Source of the DNA: Neonectria sp. B-13
Taxonomy: Eukaryota > Ascomycota > Sordariomycetes > Hypocreales > Nectriaceae
Direction of reading: 5' to 3'
Length of the DNA stretch: 64,000 nt
NCBI GenBank assembly: GCA_002682825.1
Contig: NOKP01000003.1
Coordinates: 2,666,001 to 2,730,000 of the forward strand
The stretch's first letter is position 1. Each line of letters starts with the position of its first letter. The translations under genes and the position numbers were made by a program. The notes under the pieces are model-generated. The model saw nothing but the letters and a program-made list of their open reading frames with translations. It made no database searches and was not told the origin of the DNA. This document shows positions 34,481 to 46,383 of this stretch, piece by piece.

Positions 34481-37400
34481 GCTCCAATGGAAGCTCCTCC
34501 ACGGCCGCCTGGCCACCCAAGCGGCCGTCGCAGCGAATGGTACGGACTGGGCAATACAGAGATACATGTTCCCTTGAGAGCTTGGCGCTGATGCACTGGT
34601 GTAGAAACTTAGGAATGGAACCTTCGTCATCCCCAAGACGGGTGAACGATCGCGACAGGAGTTCGCATTGCGTACCTCAACCAACTTCGTCACAAACACA
34701 CCCTCCTCCCACTACCGATCCCTCGACCTCGCCGACACACACAAAGAACGCCTGCAAATCATTGCGCAAAACATCAAGGTTGCCGCCAGTTTGGCCTGGG
34801 CATGGCTGCAGACCGAGGAGGGCCATGGCGTCCTCAAGTGCACCCTGGCCTATGTCCTGGGGAGCATGGGGACTTTCTTCCCGCCGCTTTCCAACTTCCT
34901 GGGCAACAGAGACGGGAAGCACGTTACCGCGACCTTGACTGTCTATTTCCACCCTGCTCGGACAGTCGGGTCAATGCTCGAGGCCGTTGTCATTGCCATT
35001 ATCGCGGTAGTCTACGCCGAGCTGGTGTCGCTCCTCTCCATGGGCATTTCCATTGTATTTCGAGCCCAGCTCGGCATCACTGCTGCTGCCCACGCTCTCA
35101 TCCTCTTCGTTTGCATTGGCGCCGGACTTGGTTTTGTCGGTTGGGTCAAGCAGAAGCTTAACAACCCCTTGGTCAACGTCGGTACTACCCTGTGCTCCAT
35201 TGCTATCATCTCCGTCATCACCAAAGAAGAGGGCGTTCATGGTGGGTATTTTTCCGACGACAAGATTGTGCAGGTGCTCAAGATGCTTGTTATCGGAATC
35301 TCCTGTACCGTCGCCGTCAATGTGCTCGTCTGGCGAATATCGGCAAGACATGTGTTGCGGAAATCTATCATGACGGCAGCAACGTCTCTAGGCGACAAAC
35401 TGTCGTCCATCACAAAAGGTTTCCTGTCTGGAACTGAGGACGAACTCTGGTCCTCTGAATACGCACATGTATCCGCACGGTACAACGGCGCATATGCCAC
35501 GATGAACCGAGTTCTCCGAGAAGCGAAATTCGAGCACTACTTCTTTGGTCGAGAGTTGATATATCGACTCGATAGGCGCCTTGTCAGATCTACTGAAGTA
35601 CTGTCGCAATCAATTGGCGGGTTGCGAAGTTCCCTTGAGACCCAGTTCACCCTCCTTCGGGAAGTACCAACTTTTAGCGAGAATCTGGGCTTGCTATCAT
35701 CATCGTCCTCATTGCTTTCTCCTAGCCTGAAACGTGCCAACTCTTCATTCTTCGACGACGCCCCGGATAGACTGCCTGTGATCGAGGAGTCGGGCGAGAG
35801 CGAGGAGGAACGCCAGATGAACTCGAGAAGCAAGTCCGACCCTACCTTGCATGTCGAGCCTGTCTTCCAGTCCCCGGCGGAAATTTTTGCCGTCTTCATT
35901 GACCTTTTGGGGCCTTCTATCAAGTCGCTTGCTCATACCTTGTCGGAGATCCTCCGGGAGCCTGCTTTCGGCCAAGATCCCAATGCAGACATTACAGTCA
36001 ACGAGCAGTTGCGAGAGAGTCTTCGAGATGCTCTGAGCCTTTACAACAGTGCTAGAGCAGATTCTTTGCAGGAGCTGTACCACATAATCGAAATGGGACG
36101 GGCGAGATCGGAAAAGATCCAGGCTGATATCGAGGAAGTAGCGGCTGCTTGTGGCCACTTCTCATTCAGCATGCAGGCAGTCGCCGAGGAGACAGATGCC
36201 TACCTGGATGTGCTGGAGGACTTGAAGTACACGACAGAGACTGGCTCGCGATCTTGGAGTTGGCTGAGGTTCTGGGAACACCTACCTTCATTCAGGACAG
36301 CCAAGAAACACACCTCGGTCGATCCGGAGACAGAAACTCTGCTCCCGAAGCCACCCGTTCAAAGGCTTCGTAAGTCCCAAGTCCCCAAGGGTATTCCAGA
36401 TACAATGGTCAAGCGGAGGGACACGTTCAGCTGGGACGCAGCTCCTCAGGCAAGCAGATTTAAGCGGTCGTTTTCCCAAAAGATGCTGAATGCTTCGCGG
36501 TTCTTGGTTCGAGACGACATTCTGTTCGGCATCAAAGTCGGGATTGGTGCTCTTCTCTGGGCTATGCTCGCCTTCATCCCATCCACAAGACCCATTTACC
36601 AGACATGGAGAGGCGAGTGGGGTCTTTTGTCCTTCATGATTGTTGCCGGTATGACAACCGGAGCGGCAAACACGACAGGAACAGCCAGGTTCCAGGGAAC
36701 TCTCGTCGGCGCTGCCTGTGCTGTCACGTCATGGATCCTCAGCCAGGGAAACCCGATTGCCCTCATCTTTTTGGGTGGCATCGTCGCGTTGTGCAACTTC
36801 TACTGGATTTTGGCCATCAAGAACGCGCCCCTCGGTCGGATTGCCCTACTGGCATACAATGTGAGCACTTTGTACGCCTACAGCTTGTCTCAGTCGGTCG
36901 ATGACGATGACGACGACGAGGGTGGCTCCAATCCTTTGATCTTCGACATTGTCTTCCATCGAGTCGTCTCAGTCACGCTTGGTATCTTGTGGGGTGTGAT
37001 ATTCTGCAGACTTTTGTGGCCTATTTCAGGCCGGCGCAAGTTCCGGGAAGGCCTTGCCGTCCTCTATCTGCAGATGGGCCTTATTTGGAAACGAGGACCT
37101 CTCACAGTATCTCTCCAGAGCAACAATGCCCTGGATTACATGCGGGAAGGCGAGCAAGCTGCCCTGCAGCGTTATGGTAAGCCGCCACTTCTTTGTGCCC
37201 GGGCAATTAACTATGCTAACACAATCACTAGCCTTCAAGCTCGAAACCCTGCGAACCTCTGCAAAGTCCGAGTTTGAACTTAGAGGACCCTTCCCTGATG
37301 CGTCCTACGGTCGCATCATGCGCTCCACGAAGCACATCCTCGACGGCTTCTACGCTATGCGTTTGATCACGCAGAAGCGTAGCACCCTTTCCGAGGGCGA

Positions 37401-37758
37401 GCGAGCCTTGCTTGAATTCACCTCCTCCGAGAGGATGCGTCTCTGCGAGCGTATCAGTCACGTCTTCCAGGTGCTGGCCTCGTGCATCATGCTCGAGTAC
37501 CCACTGACCGACGCGATTCCTACGGTCGAAAACAACAAGGATCGCCTCCTGGGAAAGATCTACCAGTTCCGAAAGGAACACATGGGAGCGGAGCTCCTGG
37601 CAACCGGCCGCGTCGTCACTGTCGAGGAGAAGGACTATGCACTGCTTTATGCATACACTCTTGTGACGTTACAGGTTGCGGCAGAGCTAAACAAGGTGCG
37701 GCACGAGATTGAGGGATTGTTTGGTGTTCTACACGAGGAGGCTCTGTTATTGCAGTAG
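34477..37758 (+). CDS. BRE4-like / FUSC-family integral membrane protein, 1053 aa
   Basis: Resembles yeast Bre4 (brefeldin A sensitivity) and the FUSC/aromatic-acid-exporter superfamily, so probably a membrane exporter or channel; the substrate is unknown. Three exons: 34477-34539, 34605-37176 and 37232-37758; 1054 codons with stop. The first splice uses the acceptor gtgtag at 34599-34604, the only nearby choice that keeps frame, giving RPSQRM|KLRNGTFVIPKTGE. The N-terminal half has about five hydrophobic segments (near ECTLAYVLGSMGTFF-like sequence, AVVIAIIAVVYAELVSLLSM, ALILFVCIGAGLGFVGW, ISCTVAVNVLVW). A long soluble helical region follows. A second membrane block in the C-terminal half (VGIGALLWAMLAFIPSTRP, GGIVALCNFYWILAI, VSVTLGILWGVIFCRLLWP) is interrupted by an acidic DDDDDDEGG loop. 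A cytosolic helical domain ends the protein. Confidence 0.85.
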
Positions 37759-38048
37759 AGAAACGGAAGTCATGCTGGGCTGGAGTTTTGCCTCATTTCT
37801 TTTCGGTTCAGAATGAAGCTTGATCGATGGTGTTCAAAGTTGAAGAAATAAGACATGCATGGGAAACGGAAGGAACCGGGCTCAAGATTAGTTGCAATGT
37901 GTTTCACTGTCTATGATATACACCGATAGACGTTGTAGCTCTCAAGTCTATGCGCAAATTTTCATTTCATGTCCGTCATTACCTAGGATTCCACCGTCCA
38001 CGCCCCATGTAACCTTTTAACAGCCGATACATTCTCGTTGTTTGAAAA
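37759..38048. other. Short convergent intergenic gap
   Basis: A 290-bp gap between the stop codons of the BRE4-like and DPB2 genes; it must carry both 3' untranslated regions. gaaataaga near 37846 resembles a weak poly(A) signal for the plus-strand gene. Confidence 0.4.
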
Positions 38049-40441
38049 CTAAAACGCGCACTCCCTTAACTTGCCCAAGCCGCCAACTTCGTACTCAACC
38101 CAACGTCCAGCGCCCTTTCGCCCTGGAACGAGCACACTGCCAGGATTCATGACGTGACAGCCCTCGTAGGTAACGCAGAACGGCGGCGCCGTCGTGTCGA
38201 CGAGCACCATGGCCGTGGGCAGCGGGTACAGGTGCAAGGCGGACGAATAGTCCCAGTGGACCGGGCGGATGTCCTGGCGGAAGGGAGCGAGGTAGCCCTG
38301 GTCCAGGATCGTTTTGACGAGCTTCTGGGCAGTGTGGACATCGTGGGCGGGCGTGGCGGAGGAAACGACAGGGTTATCGGGGGCGGCGGCGTCGAGATCC
38401 ATAGGTTCGGACGCCGGGGGTTCAGACTCCGGGGGTTCGGACGCTGGAGGGTTGGTTTTTTGGGCGGGTGCGTCTTCGGGGTCGATGGCCTTGGGTTTTA
38501 GGTAGACGGAGGTGCGTCGGAGGCGCGCCGAAATATCATCCCTGAACAAGACGAGTTCGTGATTAGGTCCGAAGAGCGTGAGTCTGCCGGGGTTGGAGGT
38601 CCAGATGGCCGTGCCGTTCGACTTGCCTCCGGTCTCAGCGTTGGCGGTGGCAAAGGCGCGGCGGATGCGCGACGTGAACATGTCCGGGACGGGTTTGCGG
38701 GGCAGCGGCACGGAGGCGCCGGTGGTAAAGGCGGAGACCCAGCCGTCGTTGTCGCCGGGCACGAAGACGAAGGTGGACGACTGGAGGAGGGTGGGGAAGT
38801 CGCCGAGGGTCGACGCCAGGGCGTCAAAGTATTCCTTGTACTCGATGCTGCCGCCGCTGCCGCCGCGGCCCATGACGGCCTGTTGGGTGAAGTTGCCCGT
38901 CAGGACGAAGGTCAGGGGGGAGGAGCCTTCGGGTTCGGCAGCGTATAGGGACAGGATCTTGCGGAGGGCTTGGATGGTGCGCGGTTGGTCGAGGTTGACC
39001 TCGCCGAGAACGACGATGCGGTTGCGAGAGGGGGTGTCGTCGTCCTGCGACGGGGCTTGGAGGAGGCGATGCTCCAGCCTTCGCATCTTGGAGCCAACGG
39101 CTCGCTCGCTGCCAACGCCTAGGAAGTCGATCCAGCCGAAGCCACCGCCTATAGTTTGTTCGTGTCCGCCATCGGCACCGCTAATACCGAGCGTCTCCTT
39201 GCGCTTCTCGCACGGCGGTTGGCCTATGAAGAAGCCTTGGAAGCGACCGCCGAGTGTGCCACCAACACCGCTGCTGCCGCTCAATCCCTTGCCCACAGAT
39301 TCGTCCTCTTCCTCATACACACCATCCACCAGGACGATCATGCCTGGGCAGAACCAAGCGGAGTCTTCGGGGATGGCGACGGCCTGGGCGAGGTCGAGGG
39401 CAATGGTGCCTGATAGGTCGCTAATGGCGAGGTCGCCGGTGGGGAGCAGGACGAGCTGGCCGAGCAGCATGTGGTTGCTGCCGTGGCGGCCAAGGAGGTT
39501 GGAAATGGGAGTGAGCTTGAGGGATTGTTGCTTGGGCAGGGAGTGATCCACGGTGTGCTTGCGGGAGGAGGAGACGGAGGAGGTTTGGAATGATTCGTTG
39601 CGGAGGAGGCGTTGGTGGATGACGTTGTATCGATTGCGGAAGACGGTGGTTTTGTGTGACGCGGGAGGTAATAATGAAGGGGCCGACGTGTCTCTGAGAT
39701 ATGGTCAGTTCTGCTGTGTCGTTCTTTGTGTCGTGGTTGTAGATCTCACCTCTCGAAGTGCTTCTTGTCCACGTTGTAGATCAGTCTTGGCTGTTCATAT
39801 GCGTCAACGACCTTGAGCCACGCCCTGGGGTCTTTGTGTTTCTCCTCATCCTCGGGTTCCTCCTGAACACCCAGCGAGGACATACCAAAGCTGGTATTGC
39901 TGTCTTCTCTCGTGAGGACATTGGGTCGCAACCCTAGCCTCGTATTCAAGACGTCGCCGTCTTTGATGTCGAGCATGCTGTCTCCTCGCGGCAGTCCCCT
40001 TCCAGGGCCAGTGATTTTGCCTCCACTCATGTTTCCCTCCAACGTCTTGAGGATATCCTGAAGCTCTTTGCTGTTACCTTCGACAATGACACCGCCATTG
40101 CGATTCTTCCAGCTCCGGGCGATCTCCTCCAGCACCCGCTCGGCCAGGCCTTCTTCGCGCCATCCCGAACCGCAGTGCCGGCCGATGAAGGCGGCAAGCT
40201 CCTGCAGGGCGGACGAGGTAATGGTGAGGGAGTGTTTCTTGGTGAAAGTTCGGAACGCGAGGGGTCGGAGCGTCGCAGGAGGGAGGATGATTGGGAGGAT
40301 GGCGGCTTTCGGGGCGTTGATGGCGAAGGGCCGGAGAGGGTGGACGGGGGTGCCGAAGGCCGGAGAGGAGGAGGGGATCGCCGACGAGGATGGGATGGGA
40401 GGGCGCTGTCTGCGGAAGATGGGGGCGGGCGTCTGGTCCAT
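38049..40441 (-). CDS. DPB2: DNA polymerase epsilon subunit B (Dpb2), 778 aa
   Basis: Essential non-catalytic subunit of the leading-strand DNA polymerase; in yeast it also links Pol epsilon to the GINS/CMG helicase. Two exons, 39750-40441 and 38049-39693, 56-bp intron, joined at AG|A; 779 codons with stop. The N-terminal region includes ALQELAAFIGRHCGSGWRE and ERVLEEIARSWKNRNGGVIV. The second exon carries the OB fold (LLGQLVLLPTGDLAISDLSG, then CPGMIVLVDGVYEEED). After it comes the inactivated calcineurin-like phosphoesterase domain with VVLGEVNLDQPRTIQAL, LTFVLTGNFT and TFVFVPGDNDGW. The C-terminal end has the family motif TYEGCHVMNPGSVLVPGRK. A low-complexity insert with Pro-Ser-Glu-Pro repeats (about residues 630-660) interrupts the phosphoesterase domain. 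It is divergent from the uncharacterised gene at 40764. Confidence 0.93.
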
Positions 40442-40763
40442 TATTGCGGTTTATGGTTATCGATTCGTCATGACATTTCCATGGGCCAACAATGAATGGT
40501 CGTTACAAACGTTGTCTTGTCGATTCAGGGATTGTGCTTGTGGTGGTCCCGCAATTGTCGAGAGGGTCGTCTTGGCTTGCACCGCGTCGACGCGTCTTAA
40601 TTGATTTCGTCTTATTGCAAAGCCCCGATATGTACATATCTCGCGTCACTTCAGTGGACGAGTGACCTCATCCATCATGGGGCAGCTTTTTAGAAGCTTG
40701 GAGCTCCGGATCGACGAACCGAAAAGACACAACCAATTCTTGACATCCGCGATTGACTTCAAC
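40442..40763. promoter_or_regulatory. Compact divergent promoter between DPB2 and the uncharacterised Gly-rich protein gene
   Basis: Only 322 bp separate the two start codons, so both promoters are here. No specific factor site is convincing. Confidence 0.5.
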
Positions 40764-41577
40764 ATGTTGGCTTCGACTTTTCGCTTCGCTGCCCGGAATA
40801 GGCTCATGTCCTACCGGACACTATCCAGCCTCTCAAGCAACCCGTCCATCGTTAGTTTGCTACATTTTGAGGATAGCTTGCGCACGGCTGACTCTACTTA
40901 AGAAAGTCCTGAACAACCCCAACTCTCCCTTTACCCACGTCCTTAGCTACCTCGAGACCGAGCCTCCGATCGAGCGCCTTGCGATTGGCATCACGGGAGC
41001 GAACCCCCCTACTCCCCAGTCCTTCACCGAGAACCCCGAGTTCATCACCATCCTCAACGAGGTGGTGTCGGAGTACGGCCACGAGGACGAGGACCTGATC
41101 AGCCAGGCGCGAGCCTTTGCTGGCCCTGGAGGATTCAACCTCGGCTCAGGCGGAGCCTTCTTCTCGGCGAAGCGACCGAACCGGGGCCGTTCTCAGCGAC
41201 AAGGCGGCGGCGGCGGGGCCGGCGGATCGGGGGCCGGCGGCGCGAGTGCGCAGGGGGGAGCCGGCGGTGGAGGACGGGGAGGGTATGTGCATCTCAGCGA
41301 CCGCCGGAACCCGCCAGACTTTGGACGGATAGCGTGGCCGGAGGACATCCTGGGCAGCGTAGAAGTGGATGGCACCGGGATGATTATTGGCAAGGTGCAG
41401 CCCAGCGGGACGTACCGCATTTTGACAAACGCGGGAATGTGAGTTATTACGAGAGGGAGGCAGCGAGGATGCCTTGCTGACTTATTCTCTAGTTTGGGTC
41501 TCAGTCCGTTCTTGCAGGGGAAGCTGGTGGAGAGGTTGAGACAGGAGGAGGTCAAGGACCTACGCCGCAAGAGTTGA
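40764..41577 (+). CDS. Uncharacterised Gly-rich protein, probable mitochondrial import, 235 aa
   Basis: I recognise this only as resembling a conserved fungal hypothetical protein; no function is known to me. Three exons: 40764-40850, 40903-41438 and 41493-41577; 236 codons with stop. The first 25 residues (MLASTFRFAARNRLMSYRTL...) are rich in Arg and Ser, lack acidic residues and look like a mitochondrial presequence. Then comes a folded-looking region with PPIERLAIGITGANPPTPQS and ARAFAGPGGFNLGSGGAFF. A long Gly-rich stretch (about residues 130-160) separates it from the most conserved-looking part, NPPDFGRIAWPEDILGSVEV, followed by SGTYRILTNAG and GLSPFLQGKLVERLRQEEVK. Both introns restore frame exactly; read-through of either stops or breaks this pattern. 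No catalytic motif was recognised. Confidence 0.8.
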
Positions 41578-43203
41578 AATTGAGGTTAAGGCAACAGGGT
41601 AGTCGTATTGCTGTGTTCTCAAGGTTGTGATAAGATGGGAGTACTCTTGTAAGTGGGACTGGTGGCGTTTGCATAGCGGTGATGGAAAATTGGGTGTTCT
41701 GGACGAAGTGTATCATACGGACGAGAATCACGCTGTACGAGTAGAAAGGTAATGTCCAAATGTGGAGAGTCTGGAGGGATTGCAGTTGTCCATTTCGCAT
41801 TTGGTGTCAAAGAGAGTCCCAACTACATGACCATTGCGATGAACGGCACAGACGCCACCTAGTCAGGATGAGGTGCATGTAATAGAGTTACAATGTCCAA
41901 CTATGTCTTGAAGCATATGGTCGCCTAGAAGTTTGTTATTATTAGATGTGTTTACGACAAAATGCGGCTGATGTAGGCACAGCTTAGCCAGTCTCAAGCC
42001 AGGAGAACGATGACGTCTCCCCGGTGTTTCCGAGTGCGAATGCGATCATCAAGTTGAGCGTTAGGGGCGAGGTTGGGTAAAGTTCATGGCCATTGTGGCG
42101 ACGTAGAAAATCGCAGGATGACTGCGGACATACACGATGAAGTCAGAGTGTCTCAGCTCGTAGGCAGTGAGTTGCGCGGCCTTTATTGGTGAGCCACGGC
42201 GGTGAGCTGGTTGAGGCTCTCGTCCCAACTCCCAAGCCCGGGAAATGAATGAGGCCAGAAGTGCATATCGCGAAATGGGCCGATGAAAGTCGTCGATATG
42301 CTGATTAGAGGAGGTGACGACGGCCCAACAAAATTATGCACCGCCTCACCCTCTGCGATGGGCAGATGGGCGCGTTTCGTCAGATGAATTGGCGTCGGTT
42401 GGTGTGGACTGATGACGTCTCGGAGTGTATCCCAACGAGGAAGTGCATTCTTTCGCCCAGGCGCCGAGCGACACCAGCCATTATTAGTTGGGGTTGGGCA
42501 AATGCTTAGCAGCCTTAAAGTCGTGGCGCTCCACCCACTGTTTGCGTTCAGGGCCTCGAGTCCTGAGTCTTTAGCGAGCCGATCAATACATACAGCACCT
42601 AATTACCCCTCCACCAGAGGATCCCAGCCCAGCCCACCTCCTCCGTCATCCGGGCGTCCCCCTCCCGTCCGGCCAGGAATCGACAGTGAGTGACAGTTGG
42701 AAGCTCTGCGCCACTACAAACCTCGGACAGGCTGTCAAAAGTCGATAGATAGCCGTCGACAGCACACCTACTGGATTTATTCATCCCATCATTTCTCTTT
42801 TTCCGCCTCGTCTCGTCTCCTCCGCCAAGCTTCCTCACAAAGCGTCACCACCACTCACCACCACTCGCCCGCCGTCTTTCTCTTCCTCTTCCTCCTCCGC
42901 TTTCCGCCTCCACCTCCACCTCCACATTATCTCTCGCCCATCTCCACCAACCAACTACCCAACCGACCAACCAACCGACCGACCGCTTCAACCAACCCTC
43001 GTCTCGTCTCGTCTCGTCTCGTCTCGCCCCTCCCCGCCTCCGTCGTCGCCGTTGCCGCAGTCGCCGTCACTTATCGAAATCCTCTCCCTCTCCTCCGTTC
43101 CCTGGCCTCGGCCTAGGCTTCTCCCCGCTACTCCCCTCCCCTCCGCTCCGCTGCTCTCTCCCCGGCGCTTCCCTCCGTGCGCGCTCTCCCTCCCTCCCAC
43201 ATC
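41578..43203. other. SNF1 promoter and long leader
   Basis: No gene is supported. The last about 500 bases are strongly pyrimidine-rich and contain simple repeats (CTCGT units, CCAA/CCGA runs, CCACCACTCA units), as expected for a long transcribed leader. Confidence 0.5.
42998..43026. repeat. (CTCGT)n microsatellite in the SNF1 leader
   Basis: Nearly six uninterrupted CTCGT units, immediately preceded by a CCAA/CCGA-rich run from about 42946. It lies about 180 bases before the SNF1 ATG and is probably transcribed. Confidence 0.8.
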
Positions 43204-45513
43204 ATGGCTCCCCGAGGCTTCGAGGACGAGGACCTCACCATGTCCCTCTCCTCGTCCCACATCCGTGGACGACCCCAGCAGCCCCAGCAGCCCCAGCCCC
43301 CACAACAACAGCCTCATGGCCACCCCGATGACGCTCGCGGCCAACGACCCGGAGAGCCGCCTCTCAAGGAGAGGCTCAAGACGGAACAGCGCATAGGCGC
43401 CTACAAGATCCTTCGAACACTCGGCGAGGGCTCTTTTGGCAAGGTGAAGCTCGCTATCCACAATGGCACCGGCCAGCAGGTCGCCCTCAAGATTATCGCT
43501 AGGAAGAAGCTCATCAGCCGCGACATGGCCGGTCGCGTTGAGCGCGAGATTGAGTATCTGCAACTACTGCGCCATCCCCACATCATCAAACTGTAGGTTC
43601 TTGTCGTTGATCGTGGTGAAATTTAAATAGTATCCAAGGCTGACCCAACCATTCCCTAGCTTCACCGTTATCAAGACCCCCAATGAGATCATCATGGTCC
43701 TCGAATATGCCGGCGGCGAACTCTTCGACTACATTGTCCAGCACGGCCGCATGAAGGAACCCGAAGCTCGTCGCTTCTTCCAGCAGATGCTGTGTGCTGT
43801 CGAGTACTGCCATCGCCACAAGATTGTCCATCGCGATCTCAAACCAGAGAACCTACTCCTCGACGAGAACCTCAACGTCAAGATTGCCGATTTTGGTCTC
43901 AGTAATATCATGACAGATGGTAATTTCCTCAAGACGAGCTGTGGAAGCCCCAACTATGCCGCTCCCGAAGTCATTGGTGGAAAGCTGTACGCAGGCCCAG
44001 AAGTGGACGTATGGAGTTGTGGTGTAATCCTCTATGTCCTGTTGGTCGGACGCCTTCCTTTCGACGACGAACACATCCCCAGCCTATTCGCCAAGATCGC
44101 CAAGGGTACATACAGCATCCCCCAGTGGATGCCTGCCGGCGCCGCCAATCTGATTAAGAGAATGTTGGTGGTCAACCCTGTGCAGCGAGCCACAATTGAG
44201 GAGATCCGACAAGACCCCTGGTTTGTGAACGAACTGCCGTCCTACCTGCAGCCCCCCGTAGAAGAATTCTACAACACCGGCGTCGACCCAAACAAGGCCA
44301 TTGAAAAGAGCGACATTGCCCCCGGCGCCACCGAGAAGGTGCAAGAGAGGTTGCACAACGAGGTTACCGAGAAGATTAGCAAGACCATGGGATATGGCAA
44401 GACTGATGTCGAGGAGGCGCTGCAGGCTTCCGAGCCGTCAGCTATCAAGGATGCCTACATGATTGTCAGGGAGAACAAGATGATGCTGGTGAACCGTAAG
44501 TCACATTCGCCATCAAACGCTGGAGTACAGTATCCTAACCCTGACTTAGAAAATCCGGACTCACTGCTGGCAGAGCCGGAGGGCTCAAGCCCAATGCTGA
44601 GCATGTCTTCAGTCCGCTCCGGGATTTCACAGGCCACCACAACCCCTCGACCATATGTTAGCAAAGTTGGCATCCTGCCTTCGAGCTTACCGGCTTATCA
44701 CAAAGATTATATCGAGAGGGAAAAGGCCGGCACCTTCAAGAACTCGCCACCGAAGGCGTTCGGTACTGATGAGCCTTCGATGGATCGAACGGACGCCGAG
44801 AAGGAGGAAACCGCACGCCGCCTGAAGCCGCACTCAAGGAGTCAGCTCCGCCTTGATGAAGCCAACAAACGGCCCCAGGGCATGACTCCCATCCACCCAC
44901 CCAAGAAGAACAAGCCAGTGCGCTGGCAGTTTGGTATTCGGTCGAGGAACTCTCCGTGGGAGGCATTACTGTGTATTCACAAGGCACTTCACAAGCTAGG
45001 CGCTACGTACATTCCCGATGAAGACTACGAGTCGAGACATGCCGAGGAACGAGATGAGAGGTCACGCGACGCCAGCTTCGTCGAACCGTATGACGGTGGA
45101 CGAGGCTCGAGCAGTAGCATTGACCCTATGAAACGGTACAAGCTGCCCGCTGACCCATGGCACATTAATGTTCGCTGGGACACCGCAAGTAAGTATCCTC
45201 CATTCTTTCTTATGCAACTCTTGCACATGTGGGACTGACAGCCGTTGTAGCACTCAAAAAGAAGGCAATGGTCCCTTCAGAGGTCGCGAGCCATGGCCAC
45301 TATCCTCTACAGGATGAAGCTCGAGCGTTTGCCGCCCTCCATCTGGATATTCAGATCTACGAGATGGAGCATGGTGTTTACTTGGTTGACTTTAAGTGCT
45401 CTGGATATGAGAATGCGCAGGGCCGGCTGCTTGAAGAGAAGGATGTGACCAGTCCGTTTCCGTTCTTGGACATGGCCGCCAAGCTGATAATGCAGCTGGC
45501 GGAAGCGGACTAA
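43204..45513 (+). CDS. SNF1: SNF1/AMPK catalytic alpha subunit, 708 aa
   Basis: Energy-sensing Ser/Thr kinase that in fungi relieves carbon-catabolite repression. Four exons: 43204-43592, 43660-44495, 44550-45188 and 45251-45513; 709 codons with stop. After a Gln/Pro-rich N-terminus (21-53) the kinase domain begins near residue 67: glycine loop GEGSFGKV (74-81), catalytic Lys96, HRDLKPEN from 187, DFGLSN from 207, activation-loop Thr222 in FLKTSCGSPNYAAPE. The kinase domain ends with RATIEEIRQDPWF. The autoinhibitory/UBA-like region follows (TEKISKTMGYGKTDVEEAL), then a low-complexity linker. The C-terminal domain that contacts the beta and gamma subunits contains VRWQFGIRSRNSPWEALLCI, WHINVRW and YLVDFKCSGYEN. 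All kinase residues are intact. It faces the isocitrate lyase gene across 870 bp. Confidence 0.97.
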
Positions 45514-46383
45514 AGAAACGACCAGGGTCGCCGGCACACAAATCTTTTGCATTTATCGCACACACTTCAACCCACGCGCCTGTGTCCCCCACTGCGTGCG
45601 CAGTCGCGTGCTCGCTGCCGCCGGGCAACCTCCGAAACGCATGGAACCGTACCGAGCCGTGGCCGTTCTCAGGTGTGGAGCGTGGAGCGAAGGGCTTACG
45701 TAGTTCCTAGGTCAATGAATGTTGGTCAATGGACCGAAGGGTGTATCCGCATCCCGGGCGGACGGACAGACAGATAAGGCGGGTCTTGGGATGCGGTCGG
45801 ATCCGCAACGGAGGCTAATTTCGGAGTAACGAATCCGGAGCATTATCTAAACTCTGGCTATCAGTTTGCCGTGGTAATATAGGGTCGAGGGTCGTTAGGC
45901 GGCTTCAAGTTGCAGGCTACACCATAGCATCTTGATATGATATGACTTGATACGAAGAAATGTGTGGAAATTTTCGATTCAGGCGAGGGCGCAGGGTATG
46001 GCATATAGAGACCCGGAGTTGAACGGAGTCATAGTGTTAGCCTGATGAGTAGATGTATTTTTTTGCCAGCGAGCAACAAGACCATTATCCCCAACACATT
46101 TCAAGGCGATTCATATGTTTTGTTTAAAAGATGCAAATTTTTATTCTTCTTCTTCTGATCAAGGCAGGAGGTATGATGCCGTTTAGTGTATATATCATGA
46201 TATGAAGACGTGATGGGAAATTATAAAAACAAAACCAGAGACACCATCCCGGATATGATGCTGTAATGTCCAAAAATGAAAATGGTGCTTTATCGCACGT
46301 TTATGCCCGCCCAGCGCAAAAAGGAAAAAGAAAAGGCCGTCCACTTTTTGTTGGTCTTCTTTACTCTCACACGTTCAAGCCGT
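45514..46383. other. Convergent intergenic region between SNF1 and ICL1
   Basis: Holds both 3' untranslated regions. The right part is AT-rich. A TTTATT at 46140-46145 (AATAAA on the minus strand) lies 239 bases past the isocitrate lyase stop and is a candidate poly(A) signal. No coding sequence is supported. Confidence 0.5.
46140..46145 (-). terminator. Candidate poly(A) signal for isocitrate lyase
   Basis: AATAAA on the minus strand, 239 bases downstream of the stop codon, in an AT-rich stretch. Fungal signals are loose, so this is tentative. Confidence 0.35.
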
